64,000 nt of DNA from positions 620,001-684,000 of the forward strand of contig NW_017265150.1 of assembly GCF_001638985.1 (NCBI RefSeq), in the 5' to 3' direction. Of the stretch, positions 47,901 through 59,300 are shown piece by piece (position 1 is the stretch's first letter; every line of letters begins with the position of its first letter). The notes under the pieces are model-generated. The model was not told where the DNA came from. It did no database searches and saw only the letters and a program-made list of their open reading frames with translations. Position numbers and translations under genes: made by a program. Source of the DNA: Phycomyces blakesleeanus NRRL 1555(-) (lineage: Eukaryota; Mucoromycota; Mucoromycetes; Mucorales; Phycomycetaceae).

Positions 47901-49120
47901 GCTACATTATGTCTTCCATGGTCTGTTGGGGGGCTGGATCTCATAGATCCGGCTGCTTTACAGTATGCTCTTCAACTTCGATGGCTTATTCCTCTTCTCT
48001 TTCCTGCTTGTGCCACACTCTATATTCCTATCCGTTGGCTGTGCGCTCATATTTCTATGTACTCTTCCGCTTTCCCTTTACATTTACTTGATCATATGTT
48101 CTTTTTCTTTTTTTTCTACCAGTCGAAAAGGCACTTTTCCTTTCCCTTCTGCATTGTCTTTATTCTTTTTTGCTTATGATAAACCATCTTCCTTAGACAT
48201 ACCTCCTTCTCTTTCTTTTGCTACATGTTTTTCTCTTCCTCTTAGTGCCATATATCACTCTTTACCACATAATACTTTTCTTTCTAATTCTTGCTTTCAT
48301 CAACTGTTGGTTTCTGATGCTTTCTACTACGATCCTTTACTTCTCTGTTTTCCTCGTCTCCCTCTATCTTCTTGAACAACATGCCCAATCCTCATCAACA
48401 GATTTTTCCGCATTGTTGACATGCACACACAGCTTATACACCCCTTCTTTGCCTCTCTTTGCCTCTCTTTGCCTTCCGCTCTCCCACCCTTCCGCTTCCC
48501 ATGATGGCTCATATGGCACAGTCGATCCTATGCACCTCTCAATATCCTTTGCTTCCTTTATACAACAACTCGAACATTCCTGACGTTCATTTCGACTCCT
48601 ATGTCCCCTTCCCGATCCAAACCCCCGCCAATCGGTCTTATGCCTGTCACCTCGCCAATGGAATCTCTTCTGGTCTTTGACCTTGCCCACTTCCACCCGC
48701 AACATATGGTTTTGGCTTCTACATAACTCTCTTTCCTCAGCTTCCATCCTTCATGCTATTATCCCCAGCTCTGTCACCTCTCCCAAGTGGCGTCTATGTG
48801 GTCACTCTAACCAGACTCCTGAACATTTCCTTGTTGAGTGTCCTCTCATTTGGCAAGTTTGGACTATGACCATGAGCAGGTGGATACCACAGTGGCCAGC
48901 CCGACCGTCCACAATCCTTCGTGCCTTTTATGCTCTCACCCTCTCGCCCTCTCCTCCTCATATTGACTCGTATTATGTTTTGGATGGTGTTCTTGCCACA
49001 GTATGGAAAGCGTACTGGCGCAAAATTTTTGACAATGTACCTTTTGTTTCTGCCAATATAGTTGTTTCTGTGAACAAATTACTTCAATTTTTCTTTCAGT
49101 CTTCCCATCTCCTAGACTAG
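44960..49120 (+). pseudogene. LINE ORF2: endonuclease, reverse transcriptase, zf-RVT (broken)
   Basis: The endonuclease begins near 44960 (SIATLNCNSL, then QETYA) and includes the metal-site motif LGDFNFS near 45405-45425. Reverse transcriptase motifs include NPYQTGFFPSRFI, RQGDPLSPVLFN and the catalytic YADD at 47418-47429. A C-terminal Cys/His module (WRLCGHSNQTPEHFLVECP, about 48793-48855) resembles zf-RVT. Several frameshifts and stops break it, and the solo LTR plus duplicated AGCTA lies inside the RT. Removing the LTR and one AGCTA rejoins the RT frame exactly. It is not functional as it stands. Confidence 0.85.
46647..47065 (+). mobile_element. Solo LTR, 419 bp, inserted in the LINE RT
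   Basis: Starts TGTGAAG and ends ACCACA. It is flanked by a perfect 5-bp duplication AGCTA (46642-46646 and 47066-47070). It is related to the other LTRs (shared GTGTCTGGATCACCACA end and TTTGAGACTGTATAT core) but shorter and diverged. Confidence 0.9.
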
Positions 49121-49469
49121 GTCTCTCACTCTTGTGCTCCATCTACTTTCTACTTTCTCCTGTATTATTATTTTTCTTTGTTTTTTTATTCTGTTCATTC
49201 TGTTTCCCTTCTCTCTGTAATGTTATCATTTCCTCCTCCTTTTGTACGCATTATTCTACTACATAGACCCCACACTCTGTGTGTTTATCAATCTCTCCCT
49301 AGGCATTTACCTCTCCTTCTTTAGGAAGTACGATCTGTTTTCGGGCACTTTAATAATAAAACTTTGTCTCATACAAAAACAAATATTTATAAGAATACCC
49401 ATTTTTTCAATTGAGAGGAGTGGTTTTTTTTGCGCAAAAACATCTTCCTGTCTCACCAGTTGAAAGTTA

Positions 49470-50153
49470 CAGTGGCACGACATTTCTGGAGTGGGGCACG
49501 ACATATTTTGTTATGATATTATAACTTGAAGTAGAATGTTAGGTAACTTATTTATAACTCTCTATATGTCCGTTAATACATCGCAGGTAGTATAAGGCTT
49601 TAAGTATATCATTATATATTTAAGAGAATGCTTTTACACTTATCCAAAGCTATTATCCTGCCTTATATTAAAATATCTTTATTATGATAAGAATGAATCC
49701 TTACGGACCAGATATAATTATCTGATACTGAACAGCAAGTCACAATCTGTAGTCTGGCAAAATCTAAAATAAACTAGGATTAACTCAGTAAGAGGAAGCC
49801 GGTGATTGGCTGAAAGAGTAAAAAGGAAATATAGAACTATTGAAGGAAATAAAAGATAATGTTTATTGATGATAATGTTGGTGATATTTATACTATTTTA
49901 TGAGATACCGCAGTATCCTAGTTTCTATGTAAAGTTCCTTTTACTGCGGTATCTTGCTGAGCAGTGCTCCTCCTTTGCTTGCTTTTGCTCACTCAACGCC
50001 TGCGGTTGAAGTAGTTGCTTCTGATTGGAGAGGATTGGAACTGAGTGCTAATTCCAATCCACTCCTCACAGTTGCTGACTCAGGGCTCACAACAAATCAA
50101 AACAACGTTTTTCATCAAAAAGGTAGTGCCCCACCCTGAAAATGTTGCTCCCC
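49470..50153. mobile_element. TA-flanked TIR element, imperfect ends
   Basis: Left end (CAGTGGCACGACATTTCTGG, then GTGGGGCAC) and the complement of the right end (GGGGAGCAACATTTTCAGG, then GTGGGGCAC) pair imperfectly over about 33 bp. TA dinucleotides flank (49468-49469 and 50154-50155). No coding capacity. Likely an old mariner-type MITE sitting at the LINE 3' end. Confidence 0.55.
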
Positions 50154-50209
50154 TAATATTAGCAAAATCATACTTGACTTCTAGCTAAAAGAATAGTTAT
50201 TAGATAGTA

Positions 50210-50610
50210 GATAGTGTTGTTAACTGTTCTGAACTATTGCTCCCAAAAAAAGAAATAAGAACAAATCATGTCTCGCATAGTTTTCCTGGCATATTCTGTT
50301 CATATTTCCTCCATGATACATTGAATAAATAAGCTGTATCTCCATAAAAATATATTTACAGTAGCTATAAATTATGCACAATATAGATAAGACATACATA
50401 CATGTATTCACTATAAGCTTTGTCTTATTTAATATGAAAAAATAGCATAACTCTTGCAAATTGAAATTTGGACAAATTTTCTAAATTTTGAGAAAATCCT
50501 GGTTCTGAAAAAGGCAGTTTTGAGCCTGTTTCAGATGTCGATTGTCAAATATAGCAACTTATAAATGTCTCTATTTTTCTAGTGAGTTCAGAACATTTAA
50601 CGACACTATC
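50210..50610. mobile_element. TA-flanked MITE, 401 bp
   Basis: Inverted ends of about 25 bp with two mismatches, GATAGTGTTGTTAACTGTTC against GATAGTGTCGTTAAATGTTC. TA flanks at 50208-50209 and 50611-50612. No coding capacity. Confidence 0.75.
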
Positions 50611-50689
50611 TATTGTTGTAAATGAGTATTGTCTACTGTTGTAATTGATAATAAGTCTGAAGGAAATACAGTATTAAAAAGAAATGTTT

Positions 50690-51232
50690 TGTGGTATTTC
50701 AGGTACGAAACAATAGAAAAATAAAATATTTGATAATAGAGACGTATAGAAATACTTTGAGACTGTATATAAGTTGTCTTTATTCATAAATAAAAAGTGT
50801 CCCTTTTTATAAGAAAACACAATCTGCTCTTGTCATTATGTCTTAGTTTCTTAAGGCTTTCTTCCTTTACTATATTTGGTTATTAGAGTGTATTTACTGC
50901 TTAACTAGTGTCAGTGTTACAATTATGACATCAAGTCATAAATTGTACTTCTTTAGCTCTTAGCTATTCTTTTCTCTTTTATACTAGAGCTTTAGGACTT
51001 CCTACTAAATTAGCTCCATATCGATCTGACACAGTTTACCTGGCAGTATGATATAATTATCTTAACAATCTTTAAGATATTATCTACAGTACTAGCTGTA
51101 ATAATTATTGGGCTGATTACTTAATCATTTATATAAATTTTATACTGACAAGATGATAGCTACTACGCTATCCCAATATGAATATGTTCTTATATGTGAT
51201 AAATCCAATATCCGAGTGTCTGGATCACCACA
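50690..51232 (+). mobile_element. Solo LTR, 543 bp
   Basis: Begins TGTGGTATTTCAGG, ends GGATCACCACA, and has a perfect 5-bp duplication TGTTT (50685-50689 and 51233-51237). It is inserted in the Tc1 inverted repeat, so it is younger than the Tc1 copy. Confidence 0.93.
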
Positions 51233-51389
51233 TGTTTCGCGCATTTTAACATCCGCTATAAATGGTAAAGAAGATATCACAAGTTCAGATCCCTTTCTAA
51301 AGATATACAATACCTATTGAAATATAATACTTGGAATAATAAAATTGAATGACATATATATTAATAATGTAAAAAAAAAAGATATAGTT

Positions 51390-52451
51390 TTAATAGCGGA
51401 TTTGCTTAAATTTCTTTTTCTTAAGTAAGGCCAATCGATTTGACATATTCAAGCAGCATCTTCTACAAGTTTTTGCTGATATTTTGTTCCACTCTTCCAA
51501 CAAAGCAGCCTTCAGCTCATTCAAAGAATTTTGTCTAGGGCGTCTTGCTCTGATTCTGTAATCAATGATTCCTCATATATTCTCAATGGGACTAAGGTCA
51601 AGGCTGTTGGGTGGTCATTGCAAAACATTAATATCATGTTCTTTTTTGAACTTTCCTGCAACTTTTGATTTATGTGTCTTTGAATTATCTTCTTGGAACT
51701 TGTAGCTACCACTGCTAGATACAGAAAGAGTATACAAGAATGGAAGAAAATGGTCTCAAAGAACTTCTACATATCTTGGACCATCCATGTTTTCATCTAC
51801 AAAAACAAGTGGACTAAGTCCTCCTGACTAGATACACCCCCAGACCATAACCATTTTATCATTTCCTCGCACCTTTGGGACAAAGTGATTTGTACCAAAT
51901 CTCTCACTAGTTTTGCACCAGAGCTTTCTGCTTGAATTTTTTTTATACAGCATAAATGACAACTTGTCACTCCAAATGACTGTTTCCCACTGTTTATTTC
52001 AGTCTTTCATGGTTTTGTACTAAGCTCGGCGTTTGGCAATGTATGCCTTGGTAAGAAAAGGCTTTGATACAGGTTTACAGCAAAAATAGTCTATGCTGTG
52101 CAAAGCTTTATACATAGTAACCTTGCTGACATTCTTTCCCGTGTCAGCACTAGCATCATCAACAAGATCATCCAAAGTTAAACACCTGTCTTTTTTGAGA
52201 TTCAAGACAATATGTCTCTTGTCTCTAGGTGTGAGAATCTGTGATCTTCCAGAAGAATTTCTGTTATCAACAGTTCCTCTTTCTTTATATCTCTTTAAAA
52301 AATATCAAACTGTTGATTTGGGTACATTCAGCTTGACTGAAATGCTAGCAAAATTATTTCCATCAAGTTGAAGACCAAGAATCTTTCCTTTTGTCAAATC
52401 TGAAAGCATGTTATAGGGCCTACGAGAGTTATTCTTTTGTGTGCTTGACAT
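51390..52451 (-). pseudogene. Tc1-family DDE transposase with seven in-frame stops
   Basis: One continuous 354-codon frame from ATG 52451 to TAA 51390 with no frameshift. The N-terminal half has the paired helix-turn-helix feel of Tc1 proteins (LDGNNFASISVKLNVPKST, then ERGTVDNRNSSGRSQILTPR). Catalytic triad positions are visible: VIWSDK, EDNSKTHKS and PNSLDLSPIEN. Seven codons are TGA or TAG. Four sit where the family has tryptophan (after KST-V, before SGG, before PPNSL, after IEN-I). The element length is that of an intact transposase, so the only damage is nonsense changes. Not functional. Confidence 0.88.
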
Positions 52452-52565
52452 TATAGTAGATTTGTTAATTAGTTTTTTAAGATGTTGAAAAATATAAAAT
52501 ATAGATTATAAAGCAAAGGTGCAAATAGTGCACTAGGGTGCAAAACATTTCTTTCTTAGACTATA

Positions 52566-53074
52566 GTTAAGCAGTAAATACACTCTAATAACCAAATATA
52601 GTAAAGAAAAATATCAGAAACCGATCTGAACAGAGACAAGGACAGAGAAAACAGAGAGAGAAATATAGATAGATTTCTTTATTAAAGAAGTTGTTTGCTT
52701 GATCTTTCTATAATCAAATTATATAAGTATTTATACAAATATTTATATCTGCTGATTGGGAGGGATAATTATGTGATTGGTGCTATAAGTGTTCTCTCTA
52801 AGAAAATGGATGCAATGATTTGATTGGTCTAATAACAATATAGTCGAAAGGGATTCTGATTGGTCTAATGACTGAGACCAATTGGATGTTTCTTACAGAA
52901 AAAAGCCTTAAGAAACTAAGATGTAATGACAAGAGCAGATTGTGTTTTCTTATAAAAAGAGACACTTTTTATTTAGAAATAAAGAACAACTTATATACAG
53001 TCTCAAAGTATTTCTATACATCTCTATTCTTAAATTTATTATTTTTAATTGTTTTGTATCTGAAATATCATAAT
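52566..53074 (-). mobile_element. Truncated LTR, itself split by another LTR-like insert
   Basis: Reverse-orientation relative of the 543-bp LTR. It covers the outer ~230 bp plus flanking sequence and is cut on the left where the Tc1 element begins. The outer end is diverged (ATATCATA instead of ATACCACA). Confidence 0.7.
52612..52897. mobile_element. Second, unrelated LTR-like insert, 286 bp
   Basis: Ends TATCAGAAACCG and GATGTTTCTTACA are weakly inverted (TGTAAGAAAC-like). A direct repeat GAAAAA flanks it (52606-52611 and 52898-52903). It interrupts the truncated LTR. Confidence 0.6.
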
Positions 53075-53658
53075 TAGCAAGAAGAAACCAGTGTTTCATT
53101 GTAGAGTCTGTTTTTCACTCAATTGTGACATATATATCATATTATTAATATAAATACTGTAGTATTTATATTAATAAAAAAGCATTCAATTCTCTAAATT
53201 CCTATTTATTCACAACGTCCTAGCTGGTAGTGGTAATTGTAAAACTTATGCAAGTTAAAATAATATAAAAATGTCAGAGTTGACATTAGTGAATAAAATC
53301 AGTAGTTATAAGTCATCAGTAATAGTTAACTTTTTAGGATAAAAGATCTTAACTTTGCCAATTTGTCTTTCATACATGTTTTACATGTTTAAGATAGTGA
53401 ATATACTTGTAGAAGATATTACTAGACAACAAGCATCTAAGACATATTATTGTAGCTATTCTTTTAGTCAGAAATCAATTATTATTTTGTATAAATAGTC
53501 AAGAAATATATTTAATAAAAAGCATCTTTGATTCATATCTAAAAACTATTCTTAAAAACTTGACCATCCCCAGTAGTATTGATTCTGCGACTTAGTTACA
53601 AGTGCCAGAAAAGAAATACCAGATCGAGACCTGACAGATAAGAATTCAGTAATGAATG
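53075..53658. other. AT-rich spacer
   Basis: No ORF, repeat family or RNA signal recognised before the tRNA. Confidence 0.4.
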
Positions 53659-53666
53659 AAAAAAAA
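53659..53666 (-). terminator. RNA polymerase III terminator of tRNA-Lys
   Basis: A run of eight T on the minus strand starts immediately after the tRNA discriminator base. Confidence 0.8.
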
Positions 53667-53739
53667 CACCCAACGGGGGGCTCGAACCCCCAACCTTGGG
53701 ATTAAAAGTCCCACGCTCTACCAATTGAGCTAGCCGGGT
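53667..53739 (-). tRNA. tRNA-Lys (anticodon UUU)
   Basis: 73 nt, no intron. Acceptor ACCCGGC pairs with GTTGGGT (two G-U pairs), D-stem GCTC/GAGC, anticodon stem TGGGA/TCCCA around loop CTTTTAA (anticodon TTT), T-arm GGGGG-TTCGAGC-CCCCC, discriminator G. A-box and B-box promoters are internal and intact. It is the only tRNA I can fold in the window and lies among LTR and Tc1 insertions. Confidence 0.95.
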
Positions 53740-54202
53740 TAGATGGAGTTGACGCGGTACGTTATAATTTTTATTGGCCACAGTACCAGTCCCTTTTTCA
53801 ATCGATTTCAACCTTTTTAATCAGTCACAAAGTCTCAAACCCCCAATTATAATTTTATTTTTTAATTTTAATTTTAATTTTACTTATATTATTTTTATTT
53901 CTTATTCTAAAATTTGACTTCTCATTATTTTTATTTCTATTCTTCTCCCAATTTTCTGAAAACAAATTTCCTTTCTTTTTATTCTTTTCCGAAATTAGTT
54001 TTTCCCTCTTTTATTTTTCTATTATTTTTCTTCCTCTCATATTTTATGATTTTCGTTTTGTTAAATTTCCCCTTTATTTTTTCATTTTAAAATTATCTTA
54101 GAAATTCTCTTAGTTAATTCTCAATCTTTTATTCTCTAAATACTTCTTTTAACTTAGTTTATTTTACATTAGCATTATTCATTTCCTTTTGCTAGTTCTA
54201 GA
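53740..54202. other. T-rich spacer upstream of the tRNA
   Basis: Long runs of TTTTA and TTCT on the plus strand and nothing coding. Pol III gene upstream region. Confidence 0.4.
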
Positions 54203-54745
54203 TGTGGTGATCTAGATACTCGGATGTTGGATTTATCACATATAAGAACATATTTATATTGGGATAGCATAGTAGCTATCATCTTGTCAGTATAAAATTT
54301 ATATAAATGATTAAGTAATCAGCCCAATAATTATTACAGTTAGTACTATAGATAATATCTTAAAGATTGTTAAGATAATTATATCATACTGCCAGGTAAA
54401 CTGTGTCAGATCGATATGGAGCTAATTTAGTAGGAAGTTCTAAAGCTTTAGTATAAAAGAGAAAAGAATAGCTAAGAGCTAAAGAAGTACAATTTATGAC
54501 TTGATGTCATAATTGTAACACTGACACTAGTTAAGCAGTAAATACACTCTAATAACCAAATATAGTAAAGGAAGAAAGCCTTAAGAAACTAAGACATAAT
54601 GACAAGAGCAGATTATGTTTTCTTATAAAAAGGGATACTTTTTATTTATGAATAAAGACAACTTATATACAGTCTCAAAGTATTTCTATACGTCTCTATT
54701 ATCAAATATTTTATTTTTCTATTGTTTCGTACCTGAAATACCACA
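54203..54745 (-). mobile_element. Solo LTR, 543 bp, reverse orientation
   Basis: Begins TGTGGTGATCTAGATAC and ends GAAATACCACA. Perfect 5-bp duplication CTAGA (54198-54202 and 54746-54750). Same length as 50690-51232 and nearly identical. It lies about 460 bp from the tRNA on its 5' side. Confidence 0.93.
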
Positions 54746-56328
54746 CTAGATATTCTTTCCCTTCTGAAATTCTTTCTATTTTTCCATTCTAGGAGTAGTT
54801 TTTCTTATTTATTTTACATTTTATTACAATTTGTTGTGGGGAGAAAATAAAGCAAAATATAATATAGACAAAAGAATTCGTGAGAACTTGTGTAGGTTGT
54901 TTATTTCAAAGGAAAAGTAAAGAATGATAAAATTCGATTGTCTTTCTACACGGAACTATCTACTGATATTTATATGTTTTTCTAATTTGTAATTCAGTGT
55001 ATGCTTAAGTAATCTTTATCACAATGAGTCATCTTCCAGGAGTATTGTTCTTCTGGAAAGATCCGGAAAGACCAATTGATATGATACTTCTCCAGTCAGA
55101 TCAGTCCAAGAGTTTTGGTAAAGAAGAGCATTTATGCTATTGGTAATATTTTAGTATTCCGACCCAGATACTCGGGTAATGTTTCATAATATTAGATAGT
55201 TGTAGTTGTAGTCTCTCAATTAAATATTTGTATAATAAAAGAAATATGTAGATGAAATATAATGATGCCATATATATAATGTATATGTATTTGTATATCC
55301 CATGTCATGGTGATAATAATAAATAATCAATTATGTGTATGATGATCTGTGTATTAGATAATATCATAAAGGGAGATCCGTTTGACTGGAATAGCTGAGG
55401 ATATTATTTTATCCTTCAGTCTTACTCTCAGATTCAGCAGTAATCAATACTCATTCACAACACAATTGTTTCTCAATTCAAATAACCCTACCTCATTACA
55501 GAACTCAATTCTTATTATTATTTATACCTTGCTTTTCTTGTACACATCATACACATAACAAAGTACCATTCATATCAGAGTATGACACGGGGTGTTATAA
55601 AAATAATCAGCTTTTAATAAAATTTTGGTTGTCTGGCAGTGTGGTGATGTTGCAGAATTCTTTATAATTCTAGAAAAATTATATTCTATTATTTTTTTTG
55701 ATTTTCTGACAGGGACCGAGACTGAATAGAAAGTATTTTTTCTATTTGTAGAGCAAAACATCAATAAGTACAGTAAAAAAGTATCATTCTGTCAACAATA
55801 ACTTCACATAACTACATATCGTATCTTATTTTCTCACTATATTTAACTGAATGAATCAACTTGAAATTAACATTATTTTTATTATATTTTCTTTATAAGC
55901 ATAATTATTTTTATAATTATGACTTAATAATTATTTTATTTTATTTGTACTTAATGATAGTAAAGAACAAATCACATTCACCACCAGAGATTTTTGTTAT
56001 CATTTTGGGTAAAAATTGGCACCTAAGCAATATGATTGGCTTAGAGGCCAAAATATTGTAATTTGTTTTTGTACTCAATTTTTTTCATCCAAATAAAGGA
56101 TGAAATTAAGTTCAGTACTACTTGTGGGCTTTTAAAGTAAGAAAAAAAACTGTTAGGGAAGTCAGAAAGTGTTCAAGTGAGACAAAGGATTTATTAAGGA
56201 AAGTTGGGGGTTAGTTTGAGTAACCAAAAAATGACTTCACAGAAATTACGCAAAAAAATTGATGTTGAGAAGAAGAAAACAGAAGGTTCAAATAATAATT
56301 ATAATAATAATAAAGAAGTAGCATCATT
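54746..56328. other. AT-rich spacer
   Basis: The stretch 54834-55200 is slightly GC-richer and contains AGATACTCGG, a string also near the LTR terminus, so it may be an old LTR of another family; I could not find its ends. The rest includes the 3' flank of the large transposase. No gene. Confidence 0.35.
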
Positions 56329-59300
56329 TTATTCATCAAAAAGAATATTATTGAAAATGAACCAGTAGGAACCGAACTTGCTCAAATTTACAATGTAAAA
56401 TGGGTTGCGGAAAATGTGCAAATCTAACTTACAAACAAGATTCATGTTAGCAACATCAGAATGCTCACCTGTCATTACAGCCTTGGCATAGTTATTGTTT
56501 CTGTCATTATCCGTACAAGGAACAATGCTAAGAAACTTAACAACAGAGCCTGAGACAAGTCCTATACGAGGGCGAGAGATTGGATCATCTTTAAAAACAA
56601 ACGCGCCAAAACTGTTGTTTTGGATGGTGTCATCTTCAATATCTCCAGTGTCGTTGTTGTCCTTTAGCTCTCTCGAGCCGCCAAAAAAGGTGTAATAGAA
56701 CAAAGATTCATTGTTGTCCTTAATGAACCTCTCTATTCCAGTTCCAGACTTCTCTCGGTTGCCAGAGCTATTAATCCACGACCCGCCGTCAATTACATGT
56801 TGCAATGCTACCTGCTTTGCAAACTTTAGACAAACATCCCTGGAAGTGTTTTGGCAATTCGTATGAAACAGATGTTCGCGAATGTGCTTATTGAACTGTT
56901 CGCCCTTTTCTGTTTCATAATTGAGGGCTGGGCCAAAACGAATTATATCTTCCTTGAGATGTGTCAAGTAATGAACTTTTGGCTTGGTGCAATATGCCTT
57001 GTGGAGCTCGTTCTTGGTTCCTTTATTGTAGTCAAATAATGCTCTGATCAAGCGTTTCACTGCATTATTTACTCTGATAATATAGTTATCAAAGTCTGAT
57101 GTCACCTGACGAACGAATACCAGAGAACACAATTGGCCAAGTTCAACAAAGCATGGTATTACAAGGTCTAGCTCATGATTTCCAGAGAATTCTGTAATCA
57201 GAATTACAGAAAGTATTTGAAGCAGAACCTTGAAATCTCTACCGAGGAATGAACCACTATGTCTCAAGTTTTGGGTGAACTTTCTTGATAGACCAGTTGA
57301 TCGCGTGTAATCTGTCAAGAATTCTGAAAGTCTTGCTATTGTGGCTGTGTCATTCTTAAGCACGACCTTAACCAAGTCAATTACCATATACTTTGCAACA
57401 CCAAGAAGTATCGTGCGGAGGATTTCCACTGGTGTATCCTTTTCTGGATCAAATGACTGCAATTCTAATAAGCGGCCAGTCGAACGATCTCTAAAGCTTA
57501 TCTCGTTTGCAGGCATGTTCATTCCAATTTTTGGAGCATTTGGGATCTCAGTGTCTCTGCCAGGTGACGAGTTTGCAAGAACATAGTGCTCTTGAGTTCG
57601 TCTCTCATGGCACTCACAGAAGTAGGACAAGTTCTTCACAAAGTCTTTTGCATGTCTAAGTTCGATGTAGCATCTTCTGCAAGGAAATGTGGTGGCCGGC
57701 CCAAGCAATCTGCAAAGTTCCGAATGACATGGCATGTCAGCCTCAATCCAAAGGATGGGAACAACAACCAGAACATACTCATTGTCTTCAGCGGAGAACA
57801 TTTTTACACCTTTCTCGAGTTTCTTAAAGTCATCAACGATTGCTGGCAGAAGAGACATACCATTTGCACCATCTTTCTTAGGGATTGTAGAAAGAAACTG
57901 GATGTTTGCTATCGAATTTCGATCCTTAAAAGGCAAGGCAGTGCATCTCATTAACCAGCTTTCAAACGGATTGTATTGCTTTGAACGATTGCCAGAAGTG
58001 TCGTCTGTAAAAAGGATGATTGAAACAATCCTAACTTTGTAAAACACTGCATCGCGATCTACATTACCGGGCAAAACAGAAAGAGGCATAGGCTTCTTCA
58101 TTGGATGAACTCCAAAAAGAAGAAAGTCATGAGCAGGACTCAATTTGGTAAGGCTACTTGAGATACTGTAGTAGTGATCTCTTTCAACAGGAGTGGTGTC
58201 AACGTGAGAGATCTGCTCTACTCTAAGATCAGTAACAGCAACCTCAACGCCATAGCATACAATCGAAATCGCTCTGACCAGATACTCTCTCGCAAAAATG
58301 TTTTTATTTGTCATGTGGAACAATTCAATCAAAAAGCGGATGCTGCAATCGTTTGTCTTCAAGTAAATGATGTTTCCAAACCAGACATCTATACCATTTA
58401 CAGTGTGCATAGGCTGCTGAAAGAGATGGTGGGTTCTCCACTTTTCACCTTGTTCCAAACAGATCGATTGGTTTGGGGTACAATCGGGCATGGACGAGAT
58501 CAACTTGGATTTCTTTGGGTTTGCCATAAGAAATCTCAAGTGGTCGGACGGAAGGTTAATGTGGGCGAATGCGTTCCCATTTGATCCAGGTACTGATATT
58601 CTTTGTGAAGGAAAGACAGGCATCTTGGACTTCTTTCTTGCCTGATAATTTAAAAGAGCATCCAAACGAGGTAACTTAAATGTTCTTCCTATGGGAGTTT
58701 CTTGCTGGATCTTAATGATCAAGTTCATCGCAAGCAGTATCTTCTTCAACATTTGCTGGGAGATCATGTCATTATCCCCATCGATAAAAGCGAAAAGGAT
58801 CATGGTTTGAAGATCGCGAAAAGGATAACAGCTTGTAGGGTCATTTACAGTGCCAATTGTCTCAAAGACTTCTTCTGGGATCTCAGAGTCATCATCGGTC
58901 ATTGATACCTCATCAGCAGCAGCAGCAGAAGAAAACATGTCAGAGAACGCGTTGAAAACTGGATTACTGTTCATTTCAATATCAAAGAAATTATTGACAA
59001 TATCGTTTTCCTCGTCTACAATGTTGTCTTCTTCATCCCCGATACTGGAGGAGTCATCTTCGTCACTCGAGTAATCAAATGCATTAGCATCCGGAATAGT
59101 GTTCTCGACTATCAATTCGGCCTGCTTGGGTTCGTCGAGTACAGTATTGGTTGCCATTTGATTACTTATATGGTGAACCTTCAAATGCCTTTTCAGTAAC
59201 CAAGGCTTTTCGAACTCTTTTTCGCATTCGGAGCAGATAAAAACACCTGAATTGATGCTAAAGTTAAGTTCGCCTTGCCTTTTAGAAGGTTGAGTCTTAA

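Larger units (their letters stand above)
43306..49469 (+). mobile_element. Non-LTR retrotransposon (LINE, APE-type), decayed and interrupted
   Basis: About 6.1 kb in plus orientation and noticeably richer in C and G than its surroundings. It encodes a zinc-knuckle ORF1 followed by an ORF2 with endonuclease, reverse transcriptase and a C-terminal Cys/His region. The 5' end is put just right of the TIR element and the 3' end just left of the next MITE; neither is proven by target duplications. A solo LTR (46647-47065) splits it. Confidence 0.85.
50669..52563 (-). mobile_element. Tc1-like DNA transposon, with solo LTR in one end
   Basis: Left end CAGTATTAAAAAGAAATGTTT and the complement of the right end TAGTCTAAGAAAGAAATGTTT match at 17 of 21 positions, and TA flanks both (50667-50668 and 52564-52565). 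Subtracting the LTR and its duplication leaves ~1.35 kb, the normal size of a Tc1 element. The transposase is on the minus strand. Confidence 0.8.

Noticed and set aside
51390..52451. Reassigned genetic code (TGA = Trp) to explain the stops in the Tc1 transposase
   Set aside because: TAG stops are also present, normal TGG codons occur in the same frame, and host genes in the window end in TGA or TAG.
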